Below are positions 36,561 to 49,320 of a stretch of 64,000 nucleotides of DNA, in pieces. How positions within the stretch are numbered: the first letter of the stretch is position 1; the number at the start of each line of letters is the position of its first letter. A program made the position numbers and the translations under genes. This DNA is from Mytilus californianus. Lineage: Eukaryota; Mollusca; Bivalvia; Mytilida; Mytilidae. The stretch lies in assembly GCF_021869535.1 (NCBI RefSeq), contig NW_026262668.1, positions 69,709,558 through 69,773,557 on the forward strand, in the 5' to 3' direction. The notes beneath the pieces were generated by a model. It made no database searches. It was not told where the DNA came from and saw nothing but the letters and a program-made list of their open reading frames with translations.

Positions 36561-37673
36561 ATAATTATTCAGTTTTGTATTGCCCTTTTTCTTTATGTAT
36601 TTACTCATTCTGTAACACTTGATGAGTGAGCTGTTTTTCTCTTTTAATTTTTCTAACTTTTCTAATTAACTGCAGACTAGCTACTATTGTAAAAAATAAA
36701 TGCTTTTAAAGCAATACCCATAAAGAATGACAGGAATTACACACACAAAGGAAAGTACAACACCACCTACAGTACGCGTATATATACCATATTACATTCA
36801 TGCTTAATAGATTTTTACACACAAAATGTACAATAATCTGTTAAAAATAAAAGAAAAGTGAGCAGATGTGAATAAAAGGCCTATCCTTCTTAAATTTCAT
36901 CATTTATGCAACAGATTTTCTCTAGTATATCGATGTAAATCAATATGTCATGTGAATAAAACGAACAGATAGTTAAAAACGATATTGAACACCACCCCCG
37001 CTTGATGTTTAGTGCACGCTTCAGCAGCTGGAGCTACACTATATCTAGATTAATACAGGATATCTGTGACATTGTTATAGGATGCATCAGAAATAACTTG
37101 GCACGGTGTAAGAATTTTATATTATTTATAGAAAGGCTATATTGTTCAATTAGACAAGTGTAACTAAGGTGATTGTCATATTTTCGCCTTGATGTGGGTT
37201 TTGTGGTTGATAAATGTAACAGTATTATAGAGTATGGGTTTTGATCAAGGTATGTTTATTTGATTATTTATATTGCAAGTTTTGTTTGGTGTTAATATAT
37301 ATTTTATGACTACTTCAGATTTGTAAGTAAATTTCTGTTAGAATCAACCATTTGAACAGTATAAGATATACGTGATAAAAATAGCTTAAGTTGGACATGA
37401 AATCAAACCAGTTATTTATTCTCATGACAAGTTGACCAGTTAAATTACAATATTACTATATATTGCAGTATAATCAATGACACAATTTTTTTTTGTTATC
37501 CGAAATATCTGTTGGTTTTTGTTTTTATTTTTCACTTGTTTAACTTTTGTGTTGTAGTACACGTTTTAGACGTATATTTCTTATAAGGATTGTTTAATTA
37601 TATAATCTTAAACAAATAATGTACTGTTAGTGATGCTTTAGCACATCAATGTTTCGGAAATAACGATATGTTC

Positions 37674-37739
37674 ACTGGACCAATATGCTCACAAAAGAGA
37701 ATGACTTTTATGTAAAGTTTGTGAGTGAATTGGTCCAGT
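37674..37739. repeat. Stem-loop with 22-bp arms
   Basis: actggaccaatatgctcacaaa pairs with tttgtgagtgaattggtccagt with about two mismatches around a 22-nt loop. It may be a tiny MITE or a fold-back; its role is unknown. Confidence 0.75.
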
Positions 37740-37864
37740 TTACGCATAAATAAAATCCGGAATTGCTTTTTAATTCTTGAATTCCTTTTACTGTTTATCG
37801 CAACCGCCGTTTTTAAAAAAAAGTTTACATAGCTGTAAATATCTTTTGTATTTGACGATAAGGC

Positions 37865-37990
37865 ATTGGTTTTTGCTCACTGTTGAAGGCCGAAAAGTGA
37901 CCTATAGTCGCTTACGTCCATGTCAGTTTGGAATCTGGTGGATAGTTGACTCATTTGCAGTTATACCACATCTCATTATTTTTATAGTTT
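37865..37990 (+). repeat. Naiad 3'-tail fragment
   Basis: Plus-oriented blocks tttttgctcactgttgaagg, ccgaaaagtgacctatagtc, atctggtggatagttgactc and accacatctcatt. The 71-residue frame at 37777-37992 is an artefact of this repeat. Confidence 0.7.
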
Positions 37991-37999
37991 AACGTGAAA

Positions 38000-40900
38000 T
38001 CAAGCTGCCATGGTTTATGCATTGGTAACAAAAGAAGTCAACCCTTCCTGATCTATTTTTACTCAATAACCTTGTAAAATGTGGAAAAAAAATAATTCAA
38101 ACATTGTCAATATACTTCAGCCATGACCTAATGACATGTGCGCATTTATCAACCATATTAGAACACTACAAATGTTTCGTCAAAAAAAAAGATTGCCGAC
38201 TAATTCAATTGAAAACAAGCTTATTCATTCACAGATACATTTTTGTTTTAAATTATATTAAACTGGAATCTTTAATTGTTTGTGTACGGTGACTTTAAAT
38301 TTTCATTCTTTTGTTTTAATTAGTTGTCTTAAAATTAATTTATAATATATAAATTAGACCCGATCTTGACGACTATATATAGATATGTCTTTTGTGTGTG
38401 TGTGTACTTTTTGTGTTGCTGTCTTTCCGCTGAATGTCCGCTCATATACTATAATAAGAACAATACAACCATACACAAATCAGAGACATATATATGGCAG
38501 AGTCTCTGGCCATATAAAGACAGTATTATTTTGATTATCGCTTCAGTTGAATCTATTTGTGACGTCATTTGCAGTATATATGTAAATTGCGGACGAACAG
38601 GTACAAAATAGAATCAAGGGGGTGTAGAGAGCGTAGAAACCCTTTTTTGATCATCAAAAGAAGATCTTATGTTTCTCGCGATTTATATGATTTTAAACCA
38701 TGAAATCATTCAAAACTTGTTTCGCCTCGATCTGCTCGGCGGTATATATTTCTATTTTGGGAATTACGCTAACCCGTTCATAAATGTTGTATCCTCCTCT
38801 GATACCTATACATATGCGTTATGTTTCATGTCATACATTTACATTTTCCTTGGTTACAGTATTTTCGTTATTTGGGTTTATGATCATAAAGGTTACACAT
38901 ACAAAAAGTTTGTATTTCAAACAAAGATGAATATTTGCACGCAATGCGCCCACACTTGACCTTAGATTTACTTCCGGATTTATGATCAATATATGTTTAT
39001 GTGTCTTTGTCTTATCACAGTCATACAGAGACATGTTCATTTCGTATTATTGCATTAAATGTCAGCTTTTATACAAATTACTTGTAACATAATGCGCCAA
39101 CGTCTGATTAAATTCAAATCTGAGTTTATAAGCATTAATCCAGGTCACGTGTTTCATATATAACTGAATCGTTATTCGTTTGATCACGACTCCGGTCCGT
39201 AGCTTCATGCAAAATTGGTCTATTAACCGGGTAAACGGTATATCGTTGAAAAAAAAGAATTTTAATGTCACATATAATAGAAATAATTAAGTAAATAAAT
39301 ATATATCTAGCGAAATTACTAACAGATAAGACCCCCCTAAAAATAAGACATCTGTAATTCCAAATTTATAAATGTGGTGTACTATAAAAACGCCGGAAAA
39401 GGAGCAAATCAATTATAAAGAAATACTACTTATTTTTTTCATTTTGATGTCTTAAACTCATAATCGTTTCGTGAAGTTTGAAAGCTCAAAATATCAAACT
39501 TTGAGAAATAATGCGGAAGAATAAAAAATGTCGCATACAGCCATCTAACATTAAAGTATTTTTAAATAATGGTATGAAAAATATTAAAATATTTAAATTA
39601 AATTTTAAAAAAATAAATAAGAACGTTCTTTGTATGCAAAAATATCATCATTGGCTTTATTCAACACAGAGTTAGTAATGGCGGTGTGTACAACTCAGTG
39701 TCTTGTCAACATTGCTCAAATCAAAGAATCTTGTGCTTAAAGACCATTAATGATTTTGTTATATTTTAGATTCATTTCGGTTCTGGGTATCTTTCAATAA
39801 AGAAATTTACATAAAGTTTTCAAAATTTAAAAAAAAAATGTCTTATAAAGCAGTGTCACAAACATGATTGTTTATAACATGTTAAAATGATATTTGCTTA
39901 TTGTAATGAAACTTCATTATTTTTAAAATTATTTTTAAACATACAAATTCAACTACTAGGTTCCATCAACTAAGAAATTCGGATTTGAAAATCCATTTAA
40001 AGACGATGATAAAGCAGCGACGTATATTTTATAAATCAACACCGAATTGTTTTAGCACTATGGCATGCACAATTGTAGTCTCTGACTTTTGAAAAATTAT
40101 ATAAAACTTCAAGTTGGTCAACGGTTTATGTAATAGAACAGTTAATATACGAATTGCTCGAATAACCTTTATTTTCAACATGTGAGGAAGTTATTTTGTC
40201 TAGCGATATGTTACGTTGATTAATACAGAATATAAAAAGGTTTGTTATTTCTCATACTCCGATAAGGGTGTTAAAGTTATATATATACGATTTTCCTCTC
40301 TCTCTCTCTCTCCGACTCCACTCCGTCCTGTCAAAATGACGCAATGCAATAACGTTGTATGGTCAGTCGAAAAGGAAGTACATTTTGCCACAGGCTATAC
40401 GAACATATACATGAGCGATCCCAATAACCACTTTTATTTATCCAAACTTTGATTTCCCGACGTAAAATATGGCAAGTTTATCTTTTTATTAGTTATAGCT
40501 TAAATGTGACAGTGACTATTCTATAGCTTTTTTTTAGATTTTATTATTTAGAAAAAAAAGAACATCCGTGGAAAATAATAAATAAAATAGATTGACAAAA
40601 ATGTCAATACACTAATACACTCATTTTCACAATAAATTCTTGTTTTTTTTTCTCTCTATTTAATTTGTGTTTTTACTACATGTGTATTATTTTTAATTTG
40701 ATTATTTTATTCATTTTCTTGAACCTTTAATGTTATATCTCCCAGTATATCTCTCATACAACTAAATAACAGTGACAAAATTATAAAGAATAACATTTCT
40801 GCTCTAAAATGACGGCAGAATACCATCCTTTTCATTTCTAAATAAAATCATTTTGAAGAATTTTAGTGTTTTTGTAAATACGCATGCATGACAATATATA

Positions 40901-41860
40901 TAGTATCTCTAATGATGCCGCTTCCTTTAAATCTCTAAAAAGGGAATAAGTTTATGCAGCTTTCAAAAGATCAAAACGCTTATCTCCCCAAGATTGTAAA
41001 TTTAGTTATGTCCATTCGTTACTTTTCGATTTTTGTTTTTGTCGGTTTCTCTTCAACATATGGATTTTTGTATCTTCCGTCTCTTTTTTATAATACTCAC
41101 ATTAGAATATTTCCATAAATGGAAAATGGTTTTTATTCCCAGTTTTACAGTTTGGAGATATTTCTCTCCTACTCAAATTCTGAATCCTCATTTGGTAAGA
41201 AATCACAGTTATTGTGTGTTAACATGATACATTATATATATAAAAAGAATAAATAGACTGCAATTGAGATAACCTTATGAAATATGTTGTTTACTTCAAA
41301 GTGTCGGATTCGCACTTATAAGTCTTATGACGTTATTTTGAAATTAACACTTCAGAGATACGTATATATAAAATCGAAAACTTTTCTAATTTAAACATAT
41401 TTTATAAACTCTGTTTGAGATTGTTAGACAAAATTCACTTTTTAAAAATTAAAACAGTTTATTGAGCAGCGTTCTTTTCACAAAGAAGCAAGAGTAGAAT
41501 TAAAACCAATATCCATTGAAATTATAATATTGACGTGAACATGACAGAGAATAGGAATATGGCTTTGTATCGAATACTATATTGCGTTTTTGGAAAGGAA
41601 GAGGTTTGTATGCGTTAAATTCATTTAGAAGTGGAAGTGTAGGTGTTCTAATATTCCATCACACTGTATATGCTTGCACTAAATACATAACGGAGTATTT
41701 TTTAACAATTTTATGCAAAAAACAGAATAAAAATATAATGATAAATTAGTCATATTTCATCACCTTCAGCAGCAGCATCTGTGAATTAACAAGTAGTTTG
41801 GTGTTCATATGTATTGTATTTCCTTTAAATGAAAGACTTACTCTCATAAAATCCAATACA
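38000..41860. other. No gene recognised (upstream of RGS exon)
   Basis: AT-rich DNA with (ct)n at 40295-40311. Frames at 38366-38611, 38669-38959 and 40216-40452 have no domain and no splice context. The region probably belongs to the first RGS intron or the promoter region. Confidence 0.35.
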
Positions 41861-41877
41861 TTTATTCTTTTTTGTAG

Positions 41878-42468
41878 GGAGTGCAGTTAGACGAACCTTC
41901 AACGCCTATCACCAAACAGTGGAACCAAGACTTGGAAGAGTTTGTTCGACAACTGTCTTCACCAAAACTTGATCTCACAAACCAAACACAATCAACCGAT
42001 TTAAAACAAGGGGACGAAGTAATGAGATTGCCATCAGAATTGTGTACAGAAATGAAAGAAAAGTGCACAATTTCTTGTGAAAAAACAAAGGAAAAATCTA
42101 CACCAAAGAATTGGAGAAAAAGAATAATGGACAGAAAGAGTAGTTCGGGAAAAATAAGTTCATTTGACATTGATGAAGCAGTTGAGTTATCTTTTGACAG
42201 TACTTCATCTTCCTCGGGGCTTAAAGACAGTAAAGTAACATTTAGTTGTGATACCTCTCCTGAAACATCAGACTTTGATCTTCATTCAGACACAAAGTCA
42301 ATAGATTCAAAACAAAGCTACACCAAGAAAGACAAAGAATCCAAACGCAGACGATTTAAAAGAATGATTACACGACCATTACGTCGGAGTCACAGTGCTG
42401 GTTGTACCAATGACATTCCTGCACATGCACTGTTCGTTGAATCGGATCCAAGTCAAAATGGAGATACG
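41878..42468 (+). CDS. RGS gene, exon encoding the N-terminal region
   Basis: The acceptor ttcttttttgtag ends at 41877 and the donor acg|gtaagt begins at 42469. There are 197 codons, opening GVQLDEPSTPITKQWNQDL. No ATG stands at the start, so an upstream exon is needed, unless an internal Met (for example at 42021) is used. The open frame runs on into the intron to 42726, but the splice fit to 45780 is better. Confidence 0.85.
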
Positions 42469-45400
42469 GTAAGTGTGTTATTTATTTATTGGTACATTTG
42501 TACTATTTTCGAATGTAAACCCTCTTCTACTTGGATCAACCAAACATGTGCAATAATTAGGGCTGAAAAAAATATCCAGAATGTAGAAACATATTTAAAG
42601 AATGACCGAACAACACATTCAATTCACGAATGCGCGTTTTTCATAAGTGAAACATCATTGTTATTTTGTTACGTGTTGCATATTCCGATATTTAAATTCT
42701 TGTATTATTTATTCTTATTACATTAAATTTTGATGTAAATAAAGTAGAAAATGCAAGGAATTATATCCTTTTCTATGCGTTCTTACTTAGTGCAGCTTCC
42801 TTGACAACACCTATTGTTGTATGGCGTCAGAGAGGTAAAAATACAGGGATTATTTCACATGTGAATATATCATTTTTTTTCTACTGGGAAATCAGTAAAC
42901 AAATTATTTTCTTACAAATACTGTCTCGTGCAATAATATGCAATAAGTCCAGAAATCAACAACAAACTCTTGTAATGAATTACTGATGGCGTTTGGTACG
43001 TTATTAAGGTCAAACGGTATTAAACAATGATTTCATGCTATACCGTTGCCAAACCGAAACCGACATTTGTCATTCTTAGTGACATTACACTGTCCTACAG
43101 ATAACCAGACTTGACAAGTAAAGCTACAGTTTTCCTACATAAATATGCCATCTTGGCATTGTAACAATACCAATTTCTTTGTGATCCTTGGCAACAAATG
43201 TATTGGTTTTACATGTTAATATAATCACACCTAGGAGGGTGTAAGACAAGTACTAGAAGCGAAAATACTATTCATTATGTAAATTTAAAATTAAGGTAAG
43301 AATCATATTTAATGATCACTAACATTAAATGTAATAAAAAAAATTGAGTCTTTGTCTGTTTAAAATCCTTTGAAATATTTGCAGGTATGTAAAATTGACT
43401 CCTTACATGTTTATTTTTCAAGACGTTTGTTTTATCGGTATCACATTATATATGTAATATTGGCTACTGGAAGTCCATTATGAAAATAGCAAACATGTAC
43501 CGTAACTACACTTATTGGCCAAAACAAGTATCATTGTGATTGCATTTTTAGTGATTCATTTTCGGGAATATTGACTGTAACTTAGACAATGGGGAAATTA
43601 CATACTTACTGATATAGAGCAAATTATTGATGAATATGTCGAAAAAAATTTTGATTGCTGTTGATTTAGAGACATGACTTGCATTTTTAGTTTTATGAAC
43701 ATGACTGCATTTCTATCAAATAAACCGAATATATGTGTGATTTTTTTTCATGAACGATATTAGTATTTTTTTTAATTGACTGTAAAAAAAAATACTTTAA
43801 TATTCGATCATTTTCAAATTTAGATGATCCAGAGTTAAACTACTGTATAAAGATAAGAAGTTGTGATATGATTGCCAATGATGATCAAAACCCATACCAT
43901 ATAGTAGGCAATAAAAGTTCCCGAAATGTAAAACAATTCAAACGAGAAGATCAAAGGCCTGATTTTATAGAAAACAATATAAGAAAAACAAATACTAGAA
44001 TCAACGACCAACGACAATCACTGAATAAATAACATGCTCATTACTTACAGGGACAGGCACATACAGAATGTGACGATGTTAAACACGTTTGCGAGCGCTA
44101 AACGCTCCCCTAACATGGGACAGTGGTGTAACAGCACACCATAAGAGCAAGCTATACAAATCAGTTATAAAGTCGTGACTCATCAGATCGACACGATCCA
44201 CAAAAAACAAATAAAAATACAATGTATCGATCTAAGAATTCTCGCAGAACTTGACCATTATGGTTCATAACTTGAAGAGTCGAATTTTATAACAATGTAT
44301 AGCAAGTGGTTTAAAAAAGGATAATTCATTAATAAACTAAAAAAATTGAATACCATTCGTCGATAGCCAACATATTAATTAATAAAGACAAACATAAGCC
44401 GGACAAAGAAAGACATATACACCATATACTTAACTTTAAGATATGACCTTAGAGGCATTCACATAACCGAAAATGGAACGTTATCTGCTTTCAATGTTCG
44501 GCACTACAAAACAAACAAAAACATGTACATATAGACAGTGACCATGCATAATTGTTTTGTTTTGAACATCGGTTTCCTCGGTATATTTTGGGCTTTTATG
44601 GGTTACATGTCAATAATTACTGCTTAATTATAAGTAAACACATTTCAACCTTTATAAAATATTTTTCAAAACAACAATAACAGCTTTTCTGTTTATCTCT
44701 CCTAACAAAAGGACATCAGCAACACAGCGGTTTTCTTTTGTTCATCAAACTGTATTCGTGGTATTTATAGCTCAAAAAAACTATATATGGTAAACTAATT
44801 TGTGATCTCTGTAAATAGGCCTTATACTGTGGAATACTTAGCGACAAAAATAAATCCTCTGTCTATTTCTAGCAACAATAAAGTAGTTTTCGGGAGAAAA
44901 TCGATCCTAAATAGGAATGTCTTTTAATGTCTCAAGACGATATCTTAAGGACAATAATAATGAATCATAGCTTCGTGATGTTTATACATTAAATGTGTTG
45001 TATTAAAATGACAAGTAAATTACTGTTGTTTTTTCTGAAATGTATGAGTAAATATCATGCAGATATTTAGATTTTTAGTTGTATTTCATTTTTGGTAGGA
45101 TAAACTATAAGGCACAACTATGACGGTGTAATTTGTTAATCCGAAATTGTTGTCATAAACGTACCATATGAGTGTCTAGATATAAAAAAGGTTGTTGTTT
45201 TTGTGGAAAAGAGACTTTTGAATATTTAAGCATTTTCATTTTCTTCAAATTTAAATAAAGGGTACTTTTTCCTCAACGTAAACATTAATTTTAATTTTGT
45301 CACTGATTTTAACAAACTGTCACAGATATTTGATGAAATTTGTGAAAATCATAGAAAGTCAGATAACAGCAAAGCTAAATACAAAAATATGACAAAAACA

Positions 45401-48042
45401 CTAACAACTGTTACAATTCACATAACACCACGCAAAACAAAAACAAAAAACCCGTGTGTGAAAGCAAGTACTTGGGGATGATTATCTGTATGAATAAAGG
45501 GATACGTGGGAGGTACGTCAATAATCTTAAGACAGCAATCAAACGACACAAATACAAAAAAGACATCTAAAGGTCAAAACACGCTCTTCATCCAAATATT
45601 TGTCCTGTAAGAAAAGGGGTAACTTCGGTGTTGATCATTACAAATTAGAATTATTGTTTTTCTGATCTATCATATACATGAACGAGATTTCAAAGTATGC
45701 ATGGTCAGCATGATTTATAAGTGCTTTATCTTTATTATAAATGATGAATACGTAAACGATTGCTTTTATTTGATTACAGATGGAAAGTCGTGCTATGGAA
45801 TTATCATTATATCACCAGAGATTTAGAAGCGATAGTGATGGTACACAAGACAGAGAACTGACAAGAAGGGTTCATAAAACATGTTCAGCAGATGCTACAA
45901 TGATGAACTCTCCCGATTTTATGACCAATACTTCACAACCAAAATCTAAATCGAGAAATTTGTAAGTTTTCATTTATACAACTGTTGGTTTACAGTAATA
46001 TTTCCTACAGAATGTAGTCTGTCTTTCGAAACAGACAGGACAAAACAACTTAAAGAAAAATGAATCTTCACAGAAGAGAAGATAGGTTTTTGGTTTGTCA
46101 TGAATATCAGGTTAATTATGAATATCAAGTAAATCATAAAATCACATTTTTTCATATTATCTGATTGTAATCTTCCATAGTAAATGCATGTGTTCTACCT
46201 TCTTATACACAGAGGAACAAGATACTAGAGGGGGAATATCTTAGTACCATTATTCTGAGATAAAAAAAAAATCACAGTTCACACAGATGAACCAAATTGA
46301 AGAAAGTTTGAAAAATCTTATCAGTTCAGTTGTTGTTAAGGCAATGGAATTTAAATAAATACTGGAATATACACTTAAACGAAGACATAACTGTGTTGTA
46401 GTTAATAATAACTGTAAAGTATATTACTACACAACACAAAATTGATATTACTGTATTTTATTTCTTTTTTTGTGTAAATGGATATGCGGTTAATATTTTG
46501 TTCATTCATGTTTTGTAGAGGGTTTAAGAATATGAAGAGGAAGTTTCAAAATCTACGACGCAGAAACACGGACACAGCACTTGTTCCTAAATTTTCTCTA
46601 CCTCTGCATTTCACGATTCCAACGTATGATCAAGCCTTTCAGTGGAGTAAATCATTTGAATCCCTGTTAACTGATAACAGTAAGTAAATTCTGTCATTTC
46701 ATAATGTAGTAGTCAAATTCGAATAAAAACAAGATGTGGCATGGTTGTCGATGAACTATCCACAAAGATCAAAGAACGCATGCGTCAACTAAGAAAAGTA
46801 CGGGGTCTTTACCTATGAGCAAAACCCATACCGTATAGTAAGTTACATGTTATGAAATGGTATCCTCTTTGTTCAGTTTATTGACATTAGGGAGAATAAT
46901 TCTCAAATTTTCAGATTAAGCTAATTTATTTTTTGGTATTGAGGTGTACTGTAAATTCAGAAATTAATGCGAGGTTTTTATTAATGCGAATAATGCGACT
47001 GAAAGAGTATCGCATTAATAAGAACCCGCATTCTTATATCTGATACATATAACTGTATGTATATTTTTCTGAAATCGCAATAATAAATCTCGCATTTTAG
47101 TCCTTTCTACTAAATTCGCAATAATAAATGCATGCAATAATTTCTGAATTTACAGTAATTAAATTGCAATGAAGAATGAGTCTAAACAGTTTGTTACATT
47201 AATTATAGTAAACAACATGATCACACACACTGCATCAAGACGTGCTTAGGCGAAATTGTAAAAACCAGGAGATGTCATTCACTACGATAATGCAACTATC
47301 ATAAATACAATTGTTTTCATTTTTTAGATGATGCATTCATGTGAGTCTTAATTTCTTATAAATTAATTTACATTGATATGTTCATTAATTGTTTACAGGT
47401 GGTTTGGAACTATTCAAGGGATTCTTGAAGTCCGAATTCAGTGAAGAGAACTTAGAGTTTTGGATTGCTTGTGAGGAATTCCGTTTTTCTAAAGAACATA
47501 ATGTACCAGTGCTTGCACAGAAAATATATAGCGACTTTGTTGCTTTCCAGGCACCAAAAGAGGTTAGTTTGTTTGTTTTGGTTCTACGTCAATTTTCATT
47601 TATTCATATAATCTAATGAACGAACATAATATTTTATGTTTTGAAAAAAACCTGTATGTTCATGTAGAAAGTCCGAATTCTTACTATTCTTTCAATTTTT
47701 CAAAACTTTTTTCCTGAATTGAAAATTATACCTGGATTTCAATATAAAAGATATTGCTGTTTTTATTATTTTAGTAGATGCATTAAGTTCCATATTAACC
47801 AACTAGTACGTTTTAGAACTTTTTAAAGCATGTGCAATATTCAGATTATTTTTTTTACATTTCAGGTTAATTTAGATTCTACCACAAGGATGACGACTGT
47901 TTCAAACTTAGAAACCCCTTCTAAACAAACATTCGAAGTGGCACAGCACAAAATTCAGGCATTAATGGAAAAGGATTCATATCCTAGATTCATAGAATCA
48001 GAACTATATCAGCAGATATTAGAAAGCGTATCGAAAGTATGA
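41878..48042 (+). CDS. RGS-domain protein (regulator of G-protein signalling, R4/RGS3-like)
   Basis: Five exons join in frame: 41878-42468, 45780-45961, 46519-46679, 47399-47562, 47866-48042 (TGA). Every intron has GT/AG ends and phases fit (0, 2, 1, 0). The visible product is about 424 residues. Residues 1-197 are Ser/Lys-rich and probably disordered, with a basic stretch KKDKESKRRRFKRM followed by RPLRRSHSAGC. Residues of about 303-418 form an RGS box: SFESLLTDNSGLELFKGFL, SEFSEENLEFWIACEEF, then APKEVNLDSTTRM and EKDSYPRFIESELYQQI. RGS proteins bind active G-alpha subunits and speed GTP hydrolysis at the plasma membrane; the SEEN and NLD(S)xTR contact residues are present. The first coding exon is missing because 41878 follows an acceptor. 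Mobile elements occupy introns 1 and 3. Subfamily is inferred. Confidence 0.9.
42560..42870. mobile_element. MITE-like element in RGS intron 1
   Basis: The reverse-orientation relative of 36215-36560: ccgaacaacacattcaattc, cgaatgcgcg, gtagaaaatgcaaggaatta, cttgacaacacctattgttg, tatggcgtcagagagg and ttatttcacatgtgaa. The hairpin arms are less well preserved than in the other copy. Confidence 0.65.
42875..43845. other. RGS intron 1, no feature recognised
   Basis: AT-rich intronic DNA; nothing supported. Confidence 0.5.
43850..44300 (-). repeat. Naiad 3'-tail fragment in RGS intron 1
   Basis: Blocks agataagaagttgtgatatg, aaaacccataccatatagta, atgtaaaacaattcaaacga, ccaacgacaatcactgaata, gggacaggcacatacagaat, gtggtgtaacagcac and aagaattctcgcagaacttg. 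Confidence 0.75.
44300..45775. other. RGS intron 1, no feature recognised
   Basis: AT-rich intronic DNA. No coding or element signature beyond short A-rich runs. Confidence 0.5.
45780..45961 (+). CDS. RGS gene, second visible exon
   Basis: Acceptor tgattacag and donor ttt|gtaagt. Opens MESRAMELSLYHQRF and ends KSKSRN plus two bases. It contains YHQRFRSDSDGTQDRELTRR, polar and unstructured. The ATG at 45780 could also serve as a start for a shorter isoform. Confidence 0.85.
45962..46518. other. RGS intron 2
   Basis: 557-bp intron with gtaagt donor and tgttttgtag acceptor. The short frame on the minus strand here is not a gene. Confidence 0.8.
46519..46679 (+). CDS. RGS gene, third visible exon (start of RGS box)
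   Basis: Acceptor catgttttgtag and donor aaca|gtaagt. Encodes GFKNMKRKFQNLRRRNTD, a basic amphipathic-looking stretch of the kind that anchors R4 RGS proteins at membranes, then FQWSKSFESLLTDN, the first helix of the RGS box. Confidence 0.88.
46735..46850 (-). repeat. Naiad 3'-tail fragment in RGS intron 3
   Basis: Blocks caagatgtggcatggttgtc, gatgaactatccacaaagat, tacctatgagcaaaacccat and accgtatagtaag. Confidence 0.65.
46949..47155. mobile_element. Mariner-type MITE with TA target site in RGS intron 3
   Basis: Ends TA|ctgtaaattcagaaatta and its complement taatttctgaatttacag|TA. The inverted repeat is about 18-25 bp. TA duplication fits Tc1/mariner. Inside are repeated aatgcg / cgcattaat pieces. 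There is no transposase. Confidence 0.75.
47399..47562 (+). CDS. RGS gene, fourth visible exon (RGS box core)
   Basis: Acceptor ttgtttacag and donor gag|gttagt. Encodes GLELFKGFLKSEFSEENLEF through IYSDFVAFQAPKE, the classic N-terminal half of the RGS box with the SEENLEFW G-alpha contact. Confidence 0.93.
47866..48042 (+). CDS. RGS gene, last exon (RGS box C-terminal half)
   Basis: Acceptor ttttttacatttcag. Encodes VNLDSTTRMTTVSNLE through EKDSYPRFIESELYQQILES and ends VSKV with TGA at 48040-48042, so the protein stops just after the RGS box, as in short R4 members. Confidence 0.93.
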   Translation, partial: VNLDSTTRMTTVSNLETPSKQTFEVAQHKIQALMEKDSYPRFIESELYQQILESVSKV

Positions 48043-48740
48043 AGTTATAATTGTTACGCTCTTAAATATTATGATGTTATATCATCCCCCGGGAAAGCAC
48101 CTGTTCCCTGACAGCGACATACCGATAGTTACGTTCTACATTACGTTAAGATCCGTTAATGTAGATGACAGAAGTGGTAAATCGTAAACAGGCTAATAAT
48201 ACTGTCATTTAAAAGGAACATATTAGATAATTGTTGGTGTATCAGTCACTTCCCTACATCAGCATTTGATAGTGCGTATATATAATTTATCACGATTCAT
48301 TAATCATGTGACAATAATGTGGTTTTCAAAATACATCATAAGAATGATATAGAAATTTTCATTAAAGAACATTTTGTGGCAATGAACCTTGTATTTCACG
48401 AAATGTTTTAAAAATTCGCATTTTAGTGAACTATATGGAAGTAAATTCTATAAATGATAAGTTCTAAGAAAGACAACTCGAGCACAATGTGCAGCGACAT
48501 TTCTCTCGGATAACACATTGTAGCAATACCAAACTGCTTGCTTGCAATCATGTTTTCATATTTATTTTGAAAATGTCTGACTTTTTGTTAAACATTCTTT
48601 AAACATTATATTTGCATTCACATGTTTTTATATTTTATGTGCGATCTTAAATAATTATAAATGTAAATAAATTAAAATAGAATGTTGATTTGTTTACATT
48701 GTTGTTTTATTGAATAAATTTTTATACCGAATGGTTTTAT
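48043..48740 (+). other. RGS 3' UTR with candidate poly(A) signals
   Basis: AATAAA hexamers lie at 48666-48671 and 48713-48718, each followed by T-rich DNA, the second by a run of T and GT. I infer transcript ends near 48690 or 48740. No other feature in this stretch. Confidence 0.5.
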
Positions 48741-48884
48741 TTATTATTTATTTGAATGCTGATGAAATAATAAATTGACGAGCAATGGGTTCAAAGAAAA
48801 AAGAGTGACAGCATAATATGCATTAATTACCAGAAAGAGATAAAAATAATTTTCTCTTACTTTTAAGTATTTTCAAGTCATATA

Positions 48885-48972
48885 TGTGGTAAAAAGGCCT
48901 AGTTGAACATCATTTGGTCTCTTGTGGAGAGTTGTCTCATTGGCAATCATATCACATCTTATTTTTTTATAA
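48885..48972 (+). repeat. Naiad 3'-tail terminus
   Basis: Contains atttggtctcttgtggagag, ttgtctcattggcaatcata and tcacatcttatttttttata, the terminal 80 bp of the tail. Confidence 0.7.
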
Positions 48973-48974
48973 GT

Positions 48975-49320
48975 CATTTTTACCTCACCTAACCAAAAGG
49001 GTAAAGGGAGCTATTCTCATCACTTGTCGTCCGTCGCCCTCGTCGTCTTTTAATATTTACAAAAATCTTTTCATCTTAAACTGAAAGGCCGATTGGAACC
49101 ACACTTTTCCACAATTTCTAATTTAAAAATGTTCCGGTGATCCGACTTACCCGTATACAAAAGTTCCAAGTCCAGCTTGTATTGAGTTACGAATTGAAAC
49201 TTGGGAGTATTGGAACTATTTTTCGAATCGTCATTCGTAAGATTACACATACATGTACAGTAGCAAACCAACATGGCTAAACTAGAACATAGGGGTAACT
49301 AATTTTGTTTATAATCTTGA
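48975..49320 (-). repeat. Dispersed repeat (related to the inner repeat at 24.3-24.7 kb)
   Basis: Starts tacctcacctaaccaaaagg, gagctattctcatcacttgt, cgtccgtcgccctcg, then tttacaaaaatcttttcatc and gaaaggccgattggaacc. The complement of gatgccaagtgatgagaaaa and ggccaggtgagcta at 24.68-24.73 kb. The minus frame at 49071-49274 is an artefact. Confidence 0.55.

Noticed and set aside
38366-38959. Two short plus frames as a membrane-protein gene
   Set aside because: No splice context, conserved motif or compositional signal; likely chance frames in AT-rich DNA.
41862-42170. 102-residue minus open frame
   Set aside because: Antisense shadow of the RGS N-terminal exon.
42469-42726. Extension of the RGS exon to a stop at 42726
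   Set aside because: A good donor at 42469 and phase-matched exon at 45780 exist, and the extension runs into a MITE. An alternative short isoform cannot be excluded.
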